From assembly GCA_017999015.1 (NCBI GenBank), contig JAGOBZ010000081.1:1-10423 (forward strand): a stretch of DNA of 10,423 bases, read 5' to 3'. Below are positions 1 to 7,517 of this stretch, one piece after another. The notes below the pieces were generated by a model. It was given only the letters and a program-made list of their open reading frames with translations. It did no database searches and had not been told where the DNA came from. The position numbers and the translations under genes are program-made. The stretch comes from Kiritimatiellia bacterium (GTDB lineage Bacteria > Verrucomicrobiota > Kiritimatiellia > RFP12 > UBA1067). Positions within the stretch are counted from its first letter, which is position 1. Every line of letters begins with the position of its first letter.

Positions 1-1609
1 AGAAGATCGGACGTCCGCCATATTCCACGAGGATGAGGTTGTGATCCTGATCAAGCACCTCTTGCGTGATCTTGTCTGGATTGGACAGGACGACATCGTG
101 GAACGCGAGTTCGAAGAACGGCACGAAACGGTCGACCACGGACTTCCGCTTACCCTCTCTCTCGGCGTTACGCTTGCTGCGCATCGGCGCGCACACGTAG
201 TTGATGTAGTCCATATAGCCCAGCATGTGGTCCATGCAGCACTCGCTCGCGAATCCGCCAAAGAGCTGCTGGCACCGCTTCGCCACTTCGATCTGCACGT
301 GCATCTGCTCCTTCTTGTTCGCGGGGTGCTTCGGATCGCAGCAGCGGTAGGGTTGCACGGCCGAGAACACGTCGACATAGTGGCACCCTTGGAAGCCGAG
401 CTTCGAGACCTTCTCGAGGTCGCCGGGCAGGAATGTCTCCCAGGCGTGCTTCAGGCACAGATTGTACGCCTTGCCGCCGCTCCAAGCGCCATTGCACTCG
501 CGCGTGCCCTTAGGTCCGAGGCAGGCGATGTCGCCGTTGTTCCAGAGCGGCGAGCAGGTAAAGCAGTCGGTGTAGTTCGCATGCGCGTCCACAATGTAGC
601 CGAGCGCACGGCCGCCCTCGCAGAGACGGCGGATGCCCGCCTCGCCGCCCGGCCCCTCCTCCACGGGGAACGTCGCGGGGCAGCGTCCGTCGTAGCCGCC
701 CGTCTGCCAGCCCGCCACGCAAAGCGCCACGTTTTCAACGCCGGCCTGCTTGAGCTGTTTCAGGTAACCCAGAGTCTCGTCGTACGTACGGTACGTCCGC
801 ACGGGCGGTTCCGTCTCAGCCGTAAAGTCGACCTTGTTCTTCTGCGGATGCCACGGCTTGACCGCGTGCGTCTGGCGGAGGGCGATCGAGTCCGCGAGCT
901 TCTGCAGTTCGGGGCGGTCCTTGATGCGCTCCTTGAGCGTGCGCACGGCGGGGTCGTGCGCGAACTTGTAGCTGCGGTAGACCTTAGCCATCTCGTTATA
1001 GTCCGCCTCCAACGGCAGTTGGTAGAAGACCACCGTCATGTCCTCATAGGGAGGAAAGCCGATTTCAGCGATGTTCCAGGAGGGGTACATCGCATAGGCG
1101 CCCTCCGCCGAGTCGAGCTTAAGGTCGTGTTCAAAGCGCATGCCCTCCATCACGGCGATGAACGTGTCGTGCGGCGTCTTCATCGCATAGTACGGCATGT
1201 AGAGCCAGCCGCGGTGTCCCAGCCAGGCGAGAGCGTCCTTGTTGAACTCGAACACCAGCCCGCGCTGGCAGAGCGCGTAGCCCGCGTCCCCTTTCTTCGC
1301 CGTCGCGAGCGGACTGCGCACTTCCACGGCCTTCACGCCAGGGACGAGATCGGAGAGCTTCACCGTGAACGCCACGCCCCCATCGGCGCGCGTCACGGGC
1401 GCAAGCTCGAATTCCTTCAGCACGGCTTTTTTCTCGCCGCGCAGAACGGCCTTTGCCGTTACGGGCCGCACCGCGAGCGCCGGCATCGGCGGCAGCGTCC
1501 GCTTCGCGGCGTCCACCTGCCTCGTCCCCACGCAACCGCACAACACGGTCGCCGCGCCCAGTTCCACCAGCGCAAGCATCCGAATCATCCCTGTCTTCAG
1601 ACTGAACAC
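1..1609 (-). CDS. Putative secreted lipoprotein, glycoside hydrolase-like TIM barrel (DUF5696/GH101-like), 3' end cut off
   Basis: The minus frame is open from 1609 to the window edge (536 codons, no stop), so the C-terminus lies outside. I chose GTG 1609 because GGAGG sits 6 bases before it; ATG 1588 is in frame but has no spaced ribosome site. The N-terminus carries basic residues, a hydrophobic stretch and a possible lipobox LCGC (Cys26), suggesting a membrane-anchored lipoprotein. Residues 55-215 look like a beta-rich domain and 270-530 like a TIM barrel. Candidate catalytic residues are Asp413 in HYVDVFS and Glu456 in FASECCMD. The order (Asp after a beta strand, then Glu, then an FFELAFHD-like strand) recalls the DUF5696/GH101/GH129 type of retaining glycosidase. 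This family call is from memory of sequence style and is tentative; substrate unknown. Fifteen cysteines lie between residues 297 and 473, which is unusual. It follows the LamG-GH50-like gene by 39 bases and probably shares its transcript. Confidence 0.6.
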   Translation of the reverse strand, partial: MFSLKTGMIRMLALVELGAATVLCGCVGTRQVDAAKRTLPPMPALAVRPVTAKAVLRGEKKAVLKEFELAPVTRADGGVAFTVKLSDLVPGVKAVEVRSPLATAKKGDAGYALCQRGLVFEFNKDALAWLGHRGWLYMPYYAMKTPHDTFIAVMEGMRFEHDLKLDSAEGAYAMYPSWNIAEIGFPPYEDMTVVFYQLPLEADYNEMAKVYRSYKFAHDPAVRTLKERIKDRPELQKLADSIALRQTHAVKPWHPQKNKVDFTAETEPPVRTYRTYDETLGYLKQLKQAGVENVALCVAGWQTGGYDGRCPATFPVEEGPGGEAGIRRLCEGGRALGYIVDAHANYTDCFTCSPLWNNGDIACLGPKGTRECNGAWSGGKAYNLCLKHAWETFLPGDLEKVSKLGFQGCHYVDVFSAVQPYRCCDPKHPANKKEQMHVQIEVAKRCQQLFGGFASECCMDHMLGYMDYINYVCAPMRSKRNAEREGKRKSVVDRFVPFFELAFHDVVLSNPDKITQEVLDQDHNLILVEYGGRPIF

Positions 1610-1648
1610 ACGTAACCTCCACGGAGAAAGGCACCCGCATCTGTAATG

Positions 1649-3736
1649 CTATTTTGCCGCACTTTTGCGTTTGTCAAAAAATTCGATGAGCGGATAGACT
1701 TCTCGGTTCACGGCGCGCGCGCGGTCCAGCAGCGGCCGGTGAGGCTGCCCCTCCACGTCGAACATCCCCTTGTTCGCGCCGCCGAAATTATCCAGCGCCT
1801 TGGATTCAGGCGGGTCGTCCAGGTATTTAAAAAAGTGCCAGCCGACCACATTCGGCCTCTCCAGCGCCGAAAGCGCGAAATGCTGGTAGTAGCGCGCGCG
1901 GTCTTCCTGCGTGCGCACCACCCAGCCGGCGCCATGCGTGTTGGCCAGCTTGGGCACCGCGTCGAGCGCCTTGGCGTACCACTCGGTAAAGAGGATCGGT
2001 CGGTCGGCCCACGCAGACCAATCCGACAGCTCATCCGTCTGCACGCCCCAGCGGCCGTAATAATTGACCGAAACCACGTCATGAAACGGCGCGAGCATTT
2101 TCCAGAACCACGGGTTGTCGAACTGGCCCTGCGAATAATTGATCCGTGATCCCAGATAAAGGTGGTTCGGGTCATGTTTGCGCACGATGGGCGTCACGAT
2201 GCCGTAGTAGCGCCCGAAGGCATACGCGATGAACTCGTACCGGTCGCGCCGCGTCAGACCGGTGGTGTCGGTCGATCCTTTGCGGGCCATGAGCCACGCC
2301 GCGGCCGCGTCGCGGCCGGGCTTTCGATCAGCATCCGATGCGTCGCTCGCCAGATAGCGGTCCAGCAGATCCACCGGGCACTGGATTTCGTTCTCGGTCA
2401 TGATCCCCAGCAGGGCCGGATCGCCGGCCGTGTCCGCGAGATCCCGGCCATACGCTTCGCAGAACGCGGGAAACTCCGGATGAAACACGGGCATGCAGCG
2501 GTCGGGGAATCCTTGTGTTCCGGACGCCGCCTCGACAAGTCCTTTCGCGCGCGCGAAAGCAAACAGGAAATTGTGGCGCCGCACCCAGACCAGCGGCTGC
2601 GCCACCTGTTGCAGCCGCGGGCTGGAGCCGTTGCCGAGCCCGTTGAAGCCATTCTCGCGAAACTGCGCCGTGACCTTCTCAGGCCACTGCTCGACCGAGC
2701 CGAAGTGCTTCTGCACCTGTCGCGGCTCGCGGACCGTATTGATCGCCACATGGTAAAAACGACAGCCGTCGGGATCGATCAGCCACCAGCGGCCACCGAT
2801 CTTTTGCGTGCGGAAAAATCCGGTTGCCCGCTCGCGCGGCAGCTCCAGGCTGCCCCCGTAACGGTTCCGTTTCAAGCCTTCTCCGGACGGCGTGTAGCCA
2901 TGCAGCGTTTCAAGCAGGCGGGTCGGCTGCGCGCGCCACGGCCCCGGCGTGTCGGGATTGCTGCCGTGCGTCTCGACGATGACGGTGCCGTCAAGCGGCG
3001 CGGACTCAACCGGGGGTGTCCACCCATAGGCCATGCGTCGCTCCTCGAACATCGCGCGGATCTCCTCGGGCGACAATGCGCGGTTATACAGACGCAGCTC
3101 GCCGATACGCCCGCGGAATGACGGTTTCCGCCCGAGCCCCGCCCCGATCAGCAGCGGCTGCCCGTTGAAGGCCAGCACCGCGCGCTGCTTCAGCTCCGCA
3201 TCCGGCGCCCCGTTGACATACAGCCGCACCGTATCGCCATCGGACGTGGCCGCTATGCACACCCACTGGTTCAGCGGCACCGGCGACCGGGTCTCCACCA
3301 GCGCCTTCGACACGCCCTTCGCCCCAAACTGCCCGTAAACGGCGTGCCCGCCCTTGGCCGACAGGCCGAACACCGGCGTGGTCCAGTCCGGATTCGCGTT
3401 GGGAATGCCGAACAGCACGGTGTCCGTGCGCAGCCGCTCGGCGCGAAACCAGAAGACCGATGTGATGGCCTCAGACAGACGGAGCGGCTGTTTCAGCTCG
3501 ACGCGCACATGGCCGTCATCCACCCCGTTCAGTGTCAGCGCGACGGCACCTTTCTCGCTGTGCAATGTGCCGGACACGATCACGCCGTCGTTTCCGCTGC
3601 CGGAGCGGTCTTTGACAATCTTGCCGTCGCAGCCGTCGAACGACCAATGCCCGATCAACCCCTCCGTCCGGACGTCGGCCATGGCGGCCCCGCCGCAAAC
3701 CAGCAGAACGGCCAATACCCCTGCATGACCTGTCAT
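1649..3736 (-). CDS. Secreted LamG-domain glycoside hydrolase, GH50 beta-agarase-like (clan GH-A)
   Basis: A 695-residue protein starting at ATG 3736, chosen because AGGAGGT lies 3 bases upstream and a clean signal peptide follows (hydrophobic VLAVLLVCGGAAMA, likely cleavage near residue 20). The frame is open 25 codons further upstream, but that extension would bury the signal peptide. Residues 26-222 form a LamG/concanavalin A-like module: GHWSFDG at the start, LYVNG in the middle, GELRLYNRALSPEEI at the end. Residues 250-690 form a catalytic barrel with the agarase-like entry GGRWWLIDPDG (314-324). Glu450 in MTENEIQ, after Asn449, fits the acid/base, and Glu585 in LFTEWYAKAL fits the nucleophile of clan GH-A. 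These features match GH50 exo-agarases and related putative agarases, so hydrolysis of an algal or other beta-linked galactan outside the cell is plausible, though substrate cannot be read from sequence. It lies 16 bases after the second beta-helix gene. Confidence 0.82.
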   Translation of the reverse strand: MTGHAGVLAVLLVCGGAAMADVRTEGLIGHWSFDGCDGKIVKDRSGSGNDGVIVSGTLHSEKGAVALTLNGVDDGHVRVELKQPLRLSEAITSVFWFRAERLRTDTVLFGIPNANPDWTTPVFGLSAKGGHAVYGQFGAKGVSKALVETRSPVPLNQWVCIAATSDGDTVRLYVNGAPDAELKQRAVLAFNGQPLLIGAGLGRKPSFRGRIGELRLYNRALSPEEIRAMFEERRMAYGWTPPVESAPLDGTVIVETHGSNPDTPGPWRAQPTRLLETLHGYTPSGEGLKRNRYGGSLELPRERATGFFRTQKIGGRWWLIDPDGCRFYHVAINTVREPRQVQKHFGSVEQWPEKVTAQFRENGFNGLGNGSSPRLQQVAQPLVWVRRHNFLFAFARAKGLVEAASGTQGFPDRCMPVFHPEFPAFCEAYGRDLADTAGDPALLGIMTENEIQCPVDLLDRYLASDASDADRKPGRDAAAAWLMARKGSTDTTGLTRRDRYEFIAYAFGRYYGIVTPIVRKHDPNHLYLGSRINYSQGQFDNPWFWKMLAPFHDVVSVNYYGRWGVQTDELSDWSAWADRPILFTEWYAKALDAVPKLANTHGAGWVVRTQEDRARYYQHFALSALERPNVVGWHFFKYLDDPPESKALDNFGGANKGMFDVEGQPHRPLLDRARAVNREVYPLIEFFDKRKSAAK

Positions 3737-3752
3737 GGGACCTCCTGCCTTG

Positions 3753-4847
3753 CTACGGGCGCGAGAAATTGGCCCAGGGATGCGCGGCCGCGGTGCCCGC
3801 TGACAAAGCACCCGTATCCGTTACCAGCGGCCCATAAGTGTCATCCGGATCCAGATCATAGTTGCTGGCCTGACCGATGCAGATGTTGCGCACGATCAGA
3901 TTTTTTTCGCTGATCGACGTCCAAATCCCGCGGGCGGACTGATCCCCGTTATCGATCACGCGGTTGCCCTCGATACGGTTCCCCTTGCCCTGACTCACGT
4001 AGATCCCGGCCGATCCCGTGTTCCTGACGATCAGACACCCCATGACGGTATTGTTGTGGGAAGACTCCATTTCAATGCCCCGGCCCGTTTGCCCGGACAC
4101 CGTACACGCTTCAACCACGGTGTTGCTGACGGCCGTCATCGCAATGCCGGACGAGAGATTACTGCGCAGGACGCACCGTTCGATCCGGTTCTCGCCATGA
4201 CTGCCGCCGGTCGCGTTATAGAGACGCACCCCGACATCGCTGTTGTCCGATATCTCGCAATCCTCGATCACATTCCCCCGGATGCTGCCGCCGCTCAGGC
4301 ACTGAACATACAGACCGAATGTCGCGTTTCTACTCATCGTGCAGGCCGTGATGCGGGTTCCGTTAAAAGCGCTGTCGTTAGCACCGGAAAGCAGCATGCC
4401 GGCCGCCGTGTTGCGTGTCACCTGCAACGCATCCAAACAGCTGTGCGACAGATATGCCGCATAGAGGCCGAAGTGAAAGCGTTCGACACGTCCGTTGCAG
4501 ACCGCGACGCCGCTCAGCGGCGTCTCTGCGCTGCCTTGCAGATAAATCCCGTAATCGCCGCTGTCGCCATCTCCGCTGACGGTAAACCCCATCAGGTCAA
4601 GCGTCACGTTCGGCGCCTGCACCACAATGCCGTGTCCGGCCGACACCAGGTTGGTGGTCAGATAGTAAGCGCCCGGCGCCGTGATCACATACGGCGCGGA
4701 AGAGATCGGGGTGCGGGGCTCGATCTGCTGCAGCGTCTTCATGGTCACCCCCGGCACGCCGGTCGGCGTCAACGGTCCCTGCGCGCTGAGCCGGCACGCA
4801 CACAGCGCCGCAGCCATCCCCATCGCGATCACATGTCCACTGGTCAT
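3753..4847 (-). CDS. Secreted right-handed parallel beta-helix repeat protein (paralogue of the one at 5763-6911)
   Basis: A 364-residue protein. The signal peptide spans about residues 1-22 (hydrophobic IAMGMAAALCAC, cleavage after LSA). A G-rich tract (GGAAGGG) ends 6 bases before ATG 4847. Residues 25-105 are the N-cap shared with the upstream paralogue: LTPTGVP, TLQQIEPRTPIS, ITAPGAYYLT, NVTLDLMGF, DYGIY. Residues 110-325 are stacked coils of about 23-28 residues with recurring GI/GV, NxI and N-R turns, typical of NosD/pectate-lyase-like beta-helices. A cysteine recurs on the same face (C169, C197, C225, C248, C271). The tail is YGPLVTDTGALS ... HPWANF. Parallel beta-helices of this type bind or cut polysaccharides, or act as adhesins or fibres; no catalytic site is recognisable, so enzyme activity is not claimed. 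It lies 26 bases after the Gly-Trp repeat gene. Confidence 0.85.
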   Translation of the reverse strand: MTSGHVIAMGMAAALCACRLSAQGPLTPTGVPGVTMKTLQQIEPRTPISSAPYVITAPGAYYLTTNLVSAGHGIVVQAPNVTLDLMGFTVSGDGDSGDYGIYLQGSAETPLSGVAVCNGRVERFHFGLYAAYLSHSCLDALQVTRNTAAGMLLSGANDSAFNGTRITACTMSRNATFGLYVQCLSGGSIRGNVIEDCEISDNSDVGVRLYNATGGSHGENRIERCVLRSNLSSGIAMTAVSNTVVEACTVSGQTGRGIEMESSHNNTVMGCLIVRNTGSAGIYVSQGKGNRIEGNRVIDNGDQSARGIWTSISEKNLIVRNICIGQASNYDLDPDDTYGPLVTDTGALSAGTAAAHPWANFSRP

Positions 4848-4873
4848 GAAAAACCCTTCCCTTCCTTCTGCAC

Positions 4874-5752
4874 TTATTCACTAAACGGCATCAGCGCGCG
4901 CACCCTGTAAAACCGCTGCGCGGCTTCGGGTGCCGCCACGGTTCGGATCAAGTTGCCCTTTTTGCTTCCTGAAATCACGCCGGCTCCGCTATCGCTCCAC
5001 CCGTCGCCCGCCGCCAGCGAGGCGCGCCACTCCAGCCGGTAAAGACGCGTCGGCAGCCCCGGCCATGTCACCTGATCCAGGCCGCCGGAGCGGGCGAATT
5101 GCGAGATCCGCAGTCCCGACAGCGCATCCAACGGGTCGGTGCCTGCCCAGAATTCAGCCAGATCCGGCACGCCGTCCTCATCCCAGTCCGAGCCGCCCGC
5201 CTGCAAGCGCGCGAGCCCGCCGGCCATCTCGTATTCCCACGGATCCCCGATCCCGTCGCCGTCTGAGTCGGGGCCGGTCTCGAGGCGCGCCATGCGCACA
5301 TGGGCCACCGCATTGCTGAAACTGATCCAGCCCACGTTCGGACTCCACGCCGCACCGCTCATCACCCCCGTGCGCAGATCCACGCGCGGCTTACCATAGG
5401 TCTGTTCAAAATTCACCCAGCCGATGTTCGCCCCATAGGCATATCCGGTCAGCCGACCCAAGCCGTCATGGTTGACGCCCCAGTCGTCCGTCGAAAGATT
5501 CGTGTAGAGCCACCCATTGGTCGGTGCGGCACCCAAGCCGATCCAGCCGAGCGCGGGACTCCACAAAAAGCCCGCGCAATAGGAGGTGCCGATCTGCATG
5601 CCGTGCGTCACGTCACCGGCCGCATTGACCCACCCCGCATTCGCCGCGTAGGCGTAAGCATGCGCCGGGTCGACCGTGGTCTCCGCCCGCGAGCCCCACA
5701 CGCAGACAGCCAGCATGAGACCGACCGAACGCACGCGAATTCCGTCCTGCAT
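4874..5752 (-). CDS. Secreted Gly-Trp repeat protein with TSP3-like Ca-binding segment and FYRV-type C-terminal domain
   Basis: A 292-residue protein starting at ATG 5752: AGGAGG lies 6 bases upstream and overlaps the stop codon of the preceding gene. A longer open frame reaches 5821 but lies inside that gene. Residues 1-23 are a signal peptide (VGLMLAVCVWGSRA). Residues 30-150 hold four related motifs: ANAGWVN (37-43), SPALGWIGL (65-73), GANIGWVNF (107-115) and SPNVGWISF (137-145), interleaved with GYAYGAN and PRVDLRTG elements. Residues 162-208 carry two acidic loops, DSDGDGIGDPWE and DWDEDGVPDLAE, like thrombospondin type 3 or EF-hand Ca-binding repeats. Residues 213-286 form a beta-rich end domain finishing FYRVRAL. 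I recall this layout from exported proteins of Verrucomicrobia and Kiritimatiellota, but know no assigned function. It sits between two beta-helix paralogues in the same run. Confidence 0.8.
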   Translation of the reverse strand: MQDGIRVRSVGLMLAVCVWGSRAETTVDPAHAYAYAANAGWVNAAGDVTHGMQIGTSYCAGFLWSPALGWIGLGAAPTNGWLYTNLSTDDWGVNHDGLGRLTGYAYGANIGWVNFEQTYGKPRVDLRTGVMSGAAWSPNVGWISFSNAVAHVRMARLETGPDSDGDGIGDPWEYEMAGGLARLQAGGSDWDEDGVPDLAEFWAGTDPLDALSGLRISQFARSGGLDQVTWPGLPTRLYRLEWRASLAAGDGWSDSGAGVISGSKKGNLIRTVAAPEAAQRFYRVRALMPFSE

Positions 5753-5762
5753 GACCGTCCTC

Positions 5763-6911
5763 CTATCGCTGGAAATTCGCCCAAGGATGCGCCGCCACGC
5801 CGTTGGTCGACAACGCGCCACTTGCCGTCACGACCGGGCCGTATACCTGATTCGCGCCGAGCGAGAAACCCGGTGATTTCTCGACAACCAGATTGCTCAA
5901 CACAAACGTGTCGATGCTGTCGGTCGATGCCGAAATGCCCGTCTCAGACAACATGTTCCCGACAATGACATTGCGCGGCGCCGTCTGCGCGAAAACATTG
6001 CCCTGTGTCCGGATGATCCTGTTGTTCTCGACCACATTTCCCGAGCACTCCCCATCGGTCCCGTACAGTCTCACCGCGCAGACGGCAGGCCCGACAATCG
6101 TACAGCCGGAAATCATGTTCCCACAACACAGCCCGCCGTGCGGTCCTTCCACGGCAATCGCATCGGTATTCACGGACCGCGCGTTGCCGCGAATCATCGA
6201 CGAGACGATCTGGTTGTAACAGCACACGCCGCCGTTGCCGTTCAGCACCACCCCCTGCGCCCCGTTCTCCTCCACCGTGCACGAGAGGATGCGGATACCC
6301 TCGCAGCGCCCGTCGTTCGAGGCATCCAGCGTGATGCCGTAGCCGTTGCGGGCGGCCACACACCGCTGCATCAGATGCCCGCGGCACGTGCCCCCGTTCG
6401 CACCGTAAAACAACACGCCTTCAGCGAGGTTGGAAACGCTGGTGAGGCTGTCCAGCAGGCACGTTTCTGCGTACTCCAGACGGACGCCCTTGCCAAACCC
6501 CGTGACCGTCCCGTTCCGGATGCAAATTCCGGAGCGCACCATCCCGACATTGCCGTCCACATAAATGCCGTAGTCCGAACCACCCCGATCGCCGGCCAGA
6601 CAGAACCCCATCAGGTCAAGCGTCACATTGTTGGTCCGGATCGTGATCCCGTGGCCGGCCGTCACGATGTTTCCGGTGAGATAATAGGAACCCGGCTGTG
6701 TGATGACACCTGCCCCCGAAATCGGTGAGCGCGGCTCCACCTGGTCCAGCGTGCGTAACGTCGGCGCCGGCGCACCGGGCGGCGTCAGCGAAGCTTGTGC
6801 GCGGGAGTCTGAACAGGTCAGGGCCAGTATCATTGCCGCACCCGCTAACGCCGCGTTCACGCCGCTCAGCCCGCAGGCATGTCCGCGCCACCGCCTTCTG
6901 TTTGTATTCAT
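5763..6911 (-). CDS. Secreted cysteine-rich right-handed parallel beta-helix protein, first gene of the five-gene run
   Basis: A 382-residue protein. The N-terminus has an RRRWR basic region and a hydrophobic stretch ending near residue 40 (SRAQA), giving a long signal peptide. The N-cap (residues 42-117) closely parallels the downstream paralogue: LTPPGAP, TLDQVEPRSPIS, ITQPGSYYLT, GHGI, NVTLDLMGF, DYGIY. Coils of about 27 residues follow, four of them with a G-x-C turn then a strand: C176/C184, C203/C211, C230/C231, C262-C263/C270, then C289. The C-terminus is VYGPVVTASGALS ... HPWANFQR, as in the paralogue. No ribosome site precedes ATG 6911, but a promoter whose predicted start is about 4 bases away does, so a leaderless transcript is likely. 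Ligand or substrate is unknown; family members include lyases, glycosidases and non-catalytic surface proteins. Confidence 0.84.
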   Translation of the reverse strand: MNTNRRRWRGHACGLSGVNAALAGAAMILALTCSDSRAQASLTPPGAPAPTLRTLDQVEPRSPISGAGVITQPGSYYLTGNIVTAGHGITIRTNNVTLDLMGFCLAGDRGGSDYGIYVDGNVGMVRSGICIRNGTVTGFGKGVRLEYAETCLLDSLTSVSNLAEGVLFYGANGGTCRGHLMQRCVAARNGYGITLDASNDGRCEGIRILSCTVEENGAQGVVLNGNGGVCCYNQIVSSMIRGNARSVNTDAIAVEGPHGGLCCGNMISGCTIVGPAVCAVRLYGTDGECSGNVVENNRIIRTQGNVFAQTAPRNVIVGNMLSETGISASTDSIDTFVLSNLVVEKSPGFSLGANQVYGPVVTASGALSTNGVAAHPWANFQR

Positions 6912-6921
6912 AGTGTGCGAG

Positions 6922-6950
6922 AATATAGCGAAACGCCCAGTGACTCACAA
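6922..6950 (-). promoter_or_regulatory. Predicted sigma-70-type promoter of the five-gene run
   Basis: On the minus strand, TTGTGA (6950-6945, 4 of 6 matches to the -35 consensus) is followed after exactly 17 bases by TATATT (6927-6922, 5 of 6 to the -10). The expected transcript start is about 6914-6916, 3-5 bases before ATG 6911. The -35 hexamer is the last sense codon plus stop codon of the MazF-like remnant. Confidence 0.55.
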
Positions 6951-7178
6951 GATCTCGTTCAATCCCTCGACGACCTGTTGCAGTTCCTGGTCGGAAACCC
7001 TTCCGAGCTTCTTCCCGGTCCGCTCAACCGACAGGGTTCTTATCTGACTGATTTCTGCCCGCGTTTGTTTGGGCAGTCGAGGACTAGACAGTTCAAGCGT
7101 TACCGGAAAAACGGTTGGCGGCGCAGGAAGCGGAAGGTGCGCGTGGTCTGCAGTGTGAGCGCAGAAGACATCGCCCAC
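6945..7178 (-). pseudogene. Remnant of a MazF/PemK-family toxin (C-terminal part)
   Basis: A 77-codon frame from GTG 7178. Residues 35-77 (LPKQTRAEISQIRTLS, then VERTGKKLGRVS and a final helix) match the C-terminal third of MazF/PemK endoribonuclease toxins, where a DQIRTVD-like strand is followed by R-x-G-K-K-I-G-x-L-S and a terminal helix. Intact toxins are about 105-120 residues. The central beta strands that carry the N-terminal active-site arginine and the usual RPALV-type motif are missing, and the first 34 residues do not align except perhaps GDVF, which resembles the family's opening strand. No rest of the gene can exist upstream because the RelE/ParE-type gene ends at 7203, 24 bases before. 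GTG 7178 also lacks a properly spaced ribosome site. I infer a decayed toxin gene. It could still be expressed as a small peptide. Confidence 0.6.
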
Positions 7179-7202
7179 ACCTCCACCGCGTTGTTGGCAG
7201 GT

Positions 7203-7517
7203 CTATCGCTTTCTGTTGCGCTCCTCGATAAGGAGTTTTTGGAGCAAACGTTCCGCCCGCATCACGTGCAGCAGAAACACCGCATTACCATCGACTCTGT
7301 AAAATACACGACAAGGCGCGACGACGACCTCCCGATAGGGCGAGCGTGAAAGTTCTGCAGGCCGCTTGCCGGAACAAGGGTGTCGCTCCAGTCGCTCGAC
7401 GCTCGCAAACACCTGCTGAACCAACCGAGATGCCGCATCCGGATTATCCAGGGCAATGTAGTCGGCAATGCCCTCAAGATCGGCAAGGGCGGGCTCTGTC
7501 CAGATCAGGTGAGCCAT
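7203..7517 (-). CDS. Type II toxin, RelE/ParE family
   Basis: A 104-residue protein with the full RelE/ParE pattern: IWTEPALADLEGIADYIA (helix 1), NPDAASRLVQQV (helix 2), LERHPCSGKRPAEL, then the strand pair YREVVVAPCRVFYRV and VFLLHVMRAERLL. Length is normal for the family. ATG 7517 lies inside the antitoxin gene (13-base overlap) with GGGGAG 9 bases upstream, a common arrangement for translational coupling. Members either cut mRNA on the ribosome (RelE) or poison gyrase (ParE). The sequence does not decide between these, though the wording of the last strands is ParE-like. It appears intact, so the module may be active and would act in the cytoplasm, held in check by the antitoxin. Confidence 0.85.
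   Translation of the reverse strand: MAHLIWTEPALADLEGIADYIALDNPDAASRLVQQVFASVERLERHPCSGKRPAELSRSPYREVVVAPCRVFYRVDGNAVFLLHVMRAERLLQKLLIEERNRKR

Noticed and set aside
41..1615. A 524-codon plus-strand open frame
   Set aside because: It lies opposite the lipoprotein glycosidase frame. Its His/Arg/Leu-rich composition has no domain pattern and no signal peptide, as expected of an antisense shadow in GC-rich DNA.
1131..1640. Minus-strand 169-codon frame starting at 1640
   Set aside because: It is an alternative frame of the lipoprotein gene: Arg/Asp-rich low-information text, whereas the frame from 1609 is continuous to the window edge and protein-like.
2162..3121. A 319-codon plus-strand frame opposite the LamG-GH50-like gene
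   Set aside because: Antisense shadow with no motif or ribosome site, opposite a clearly recognisable gene.
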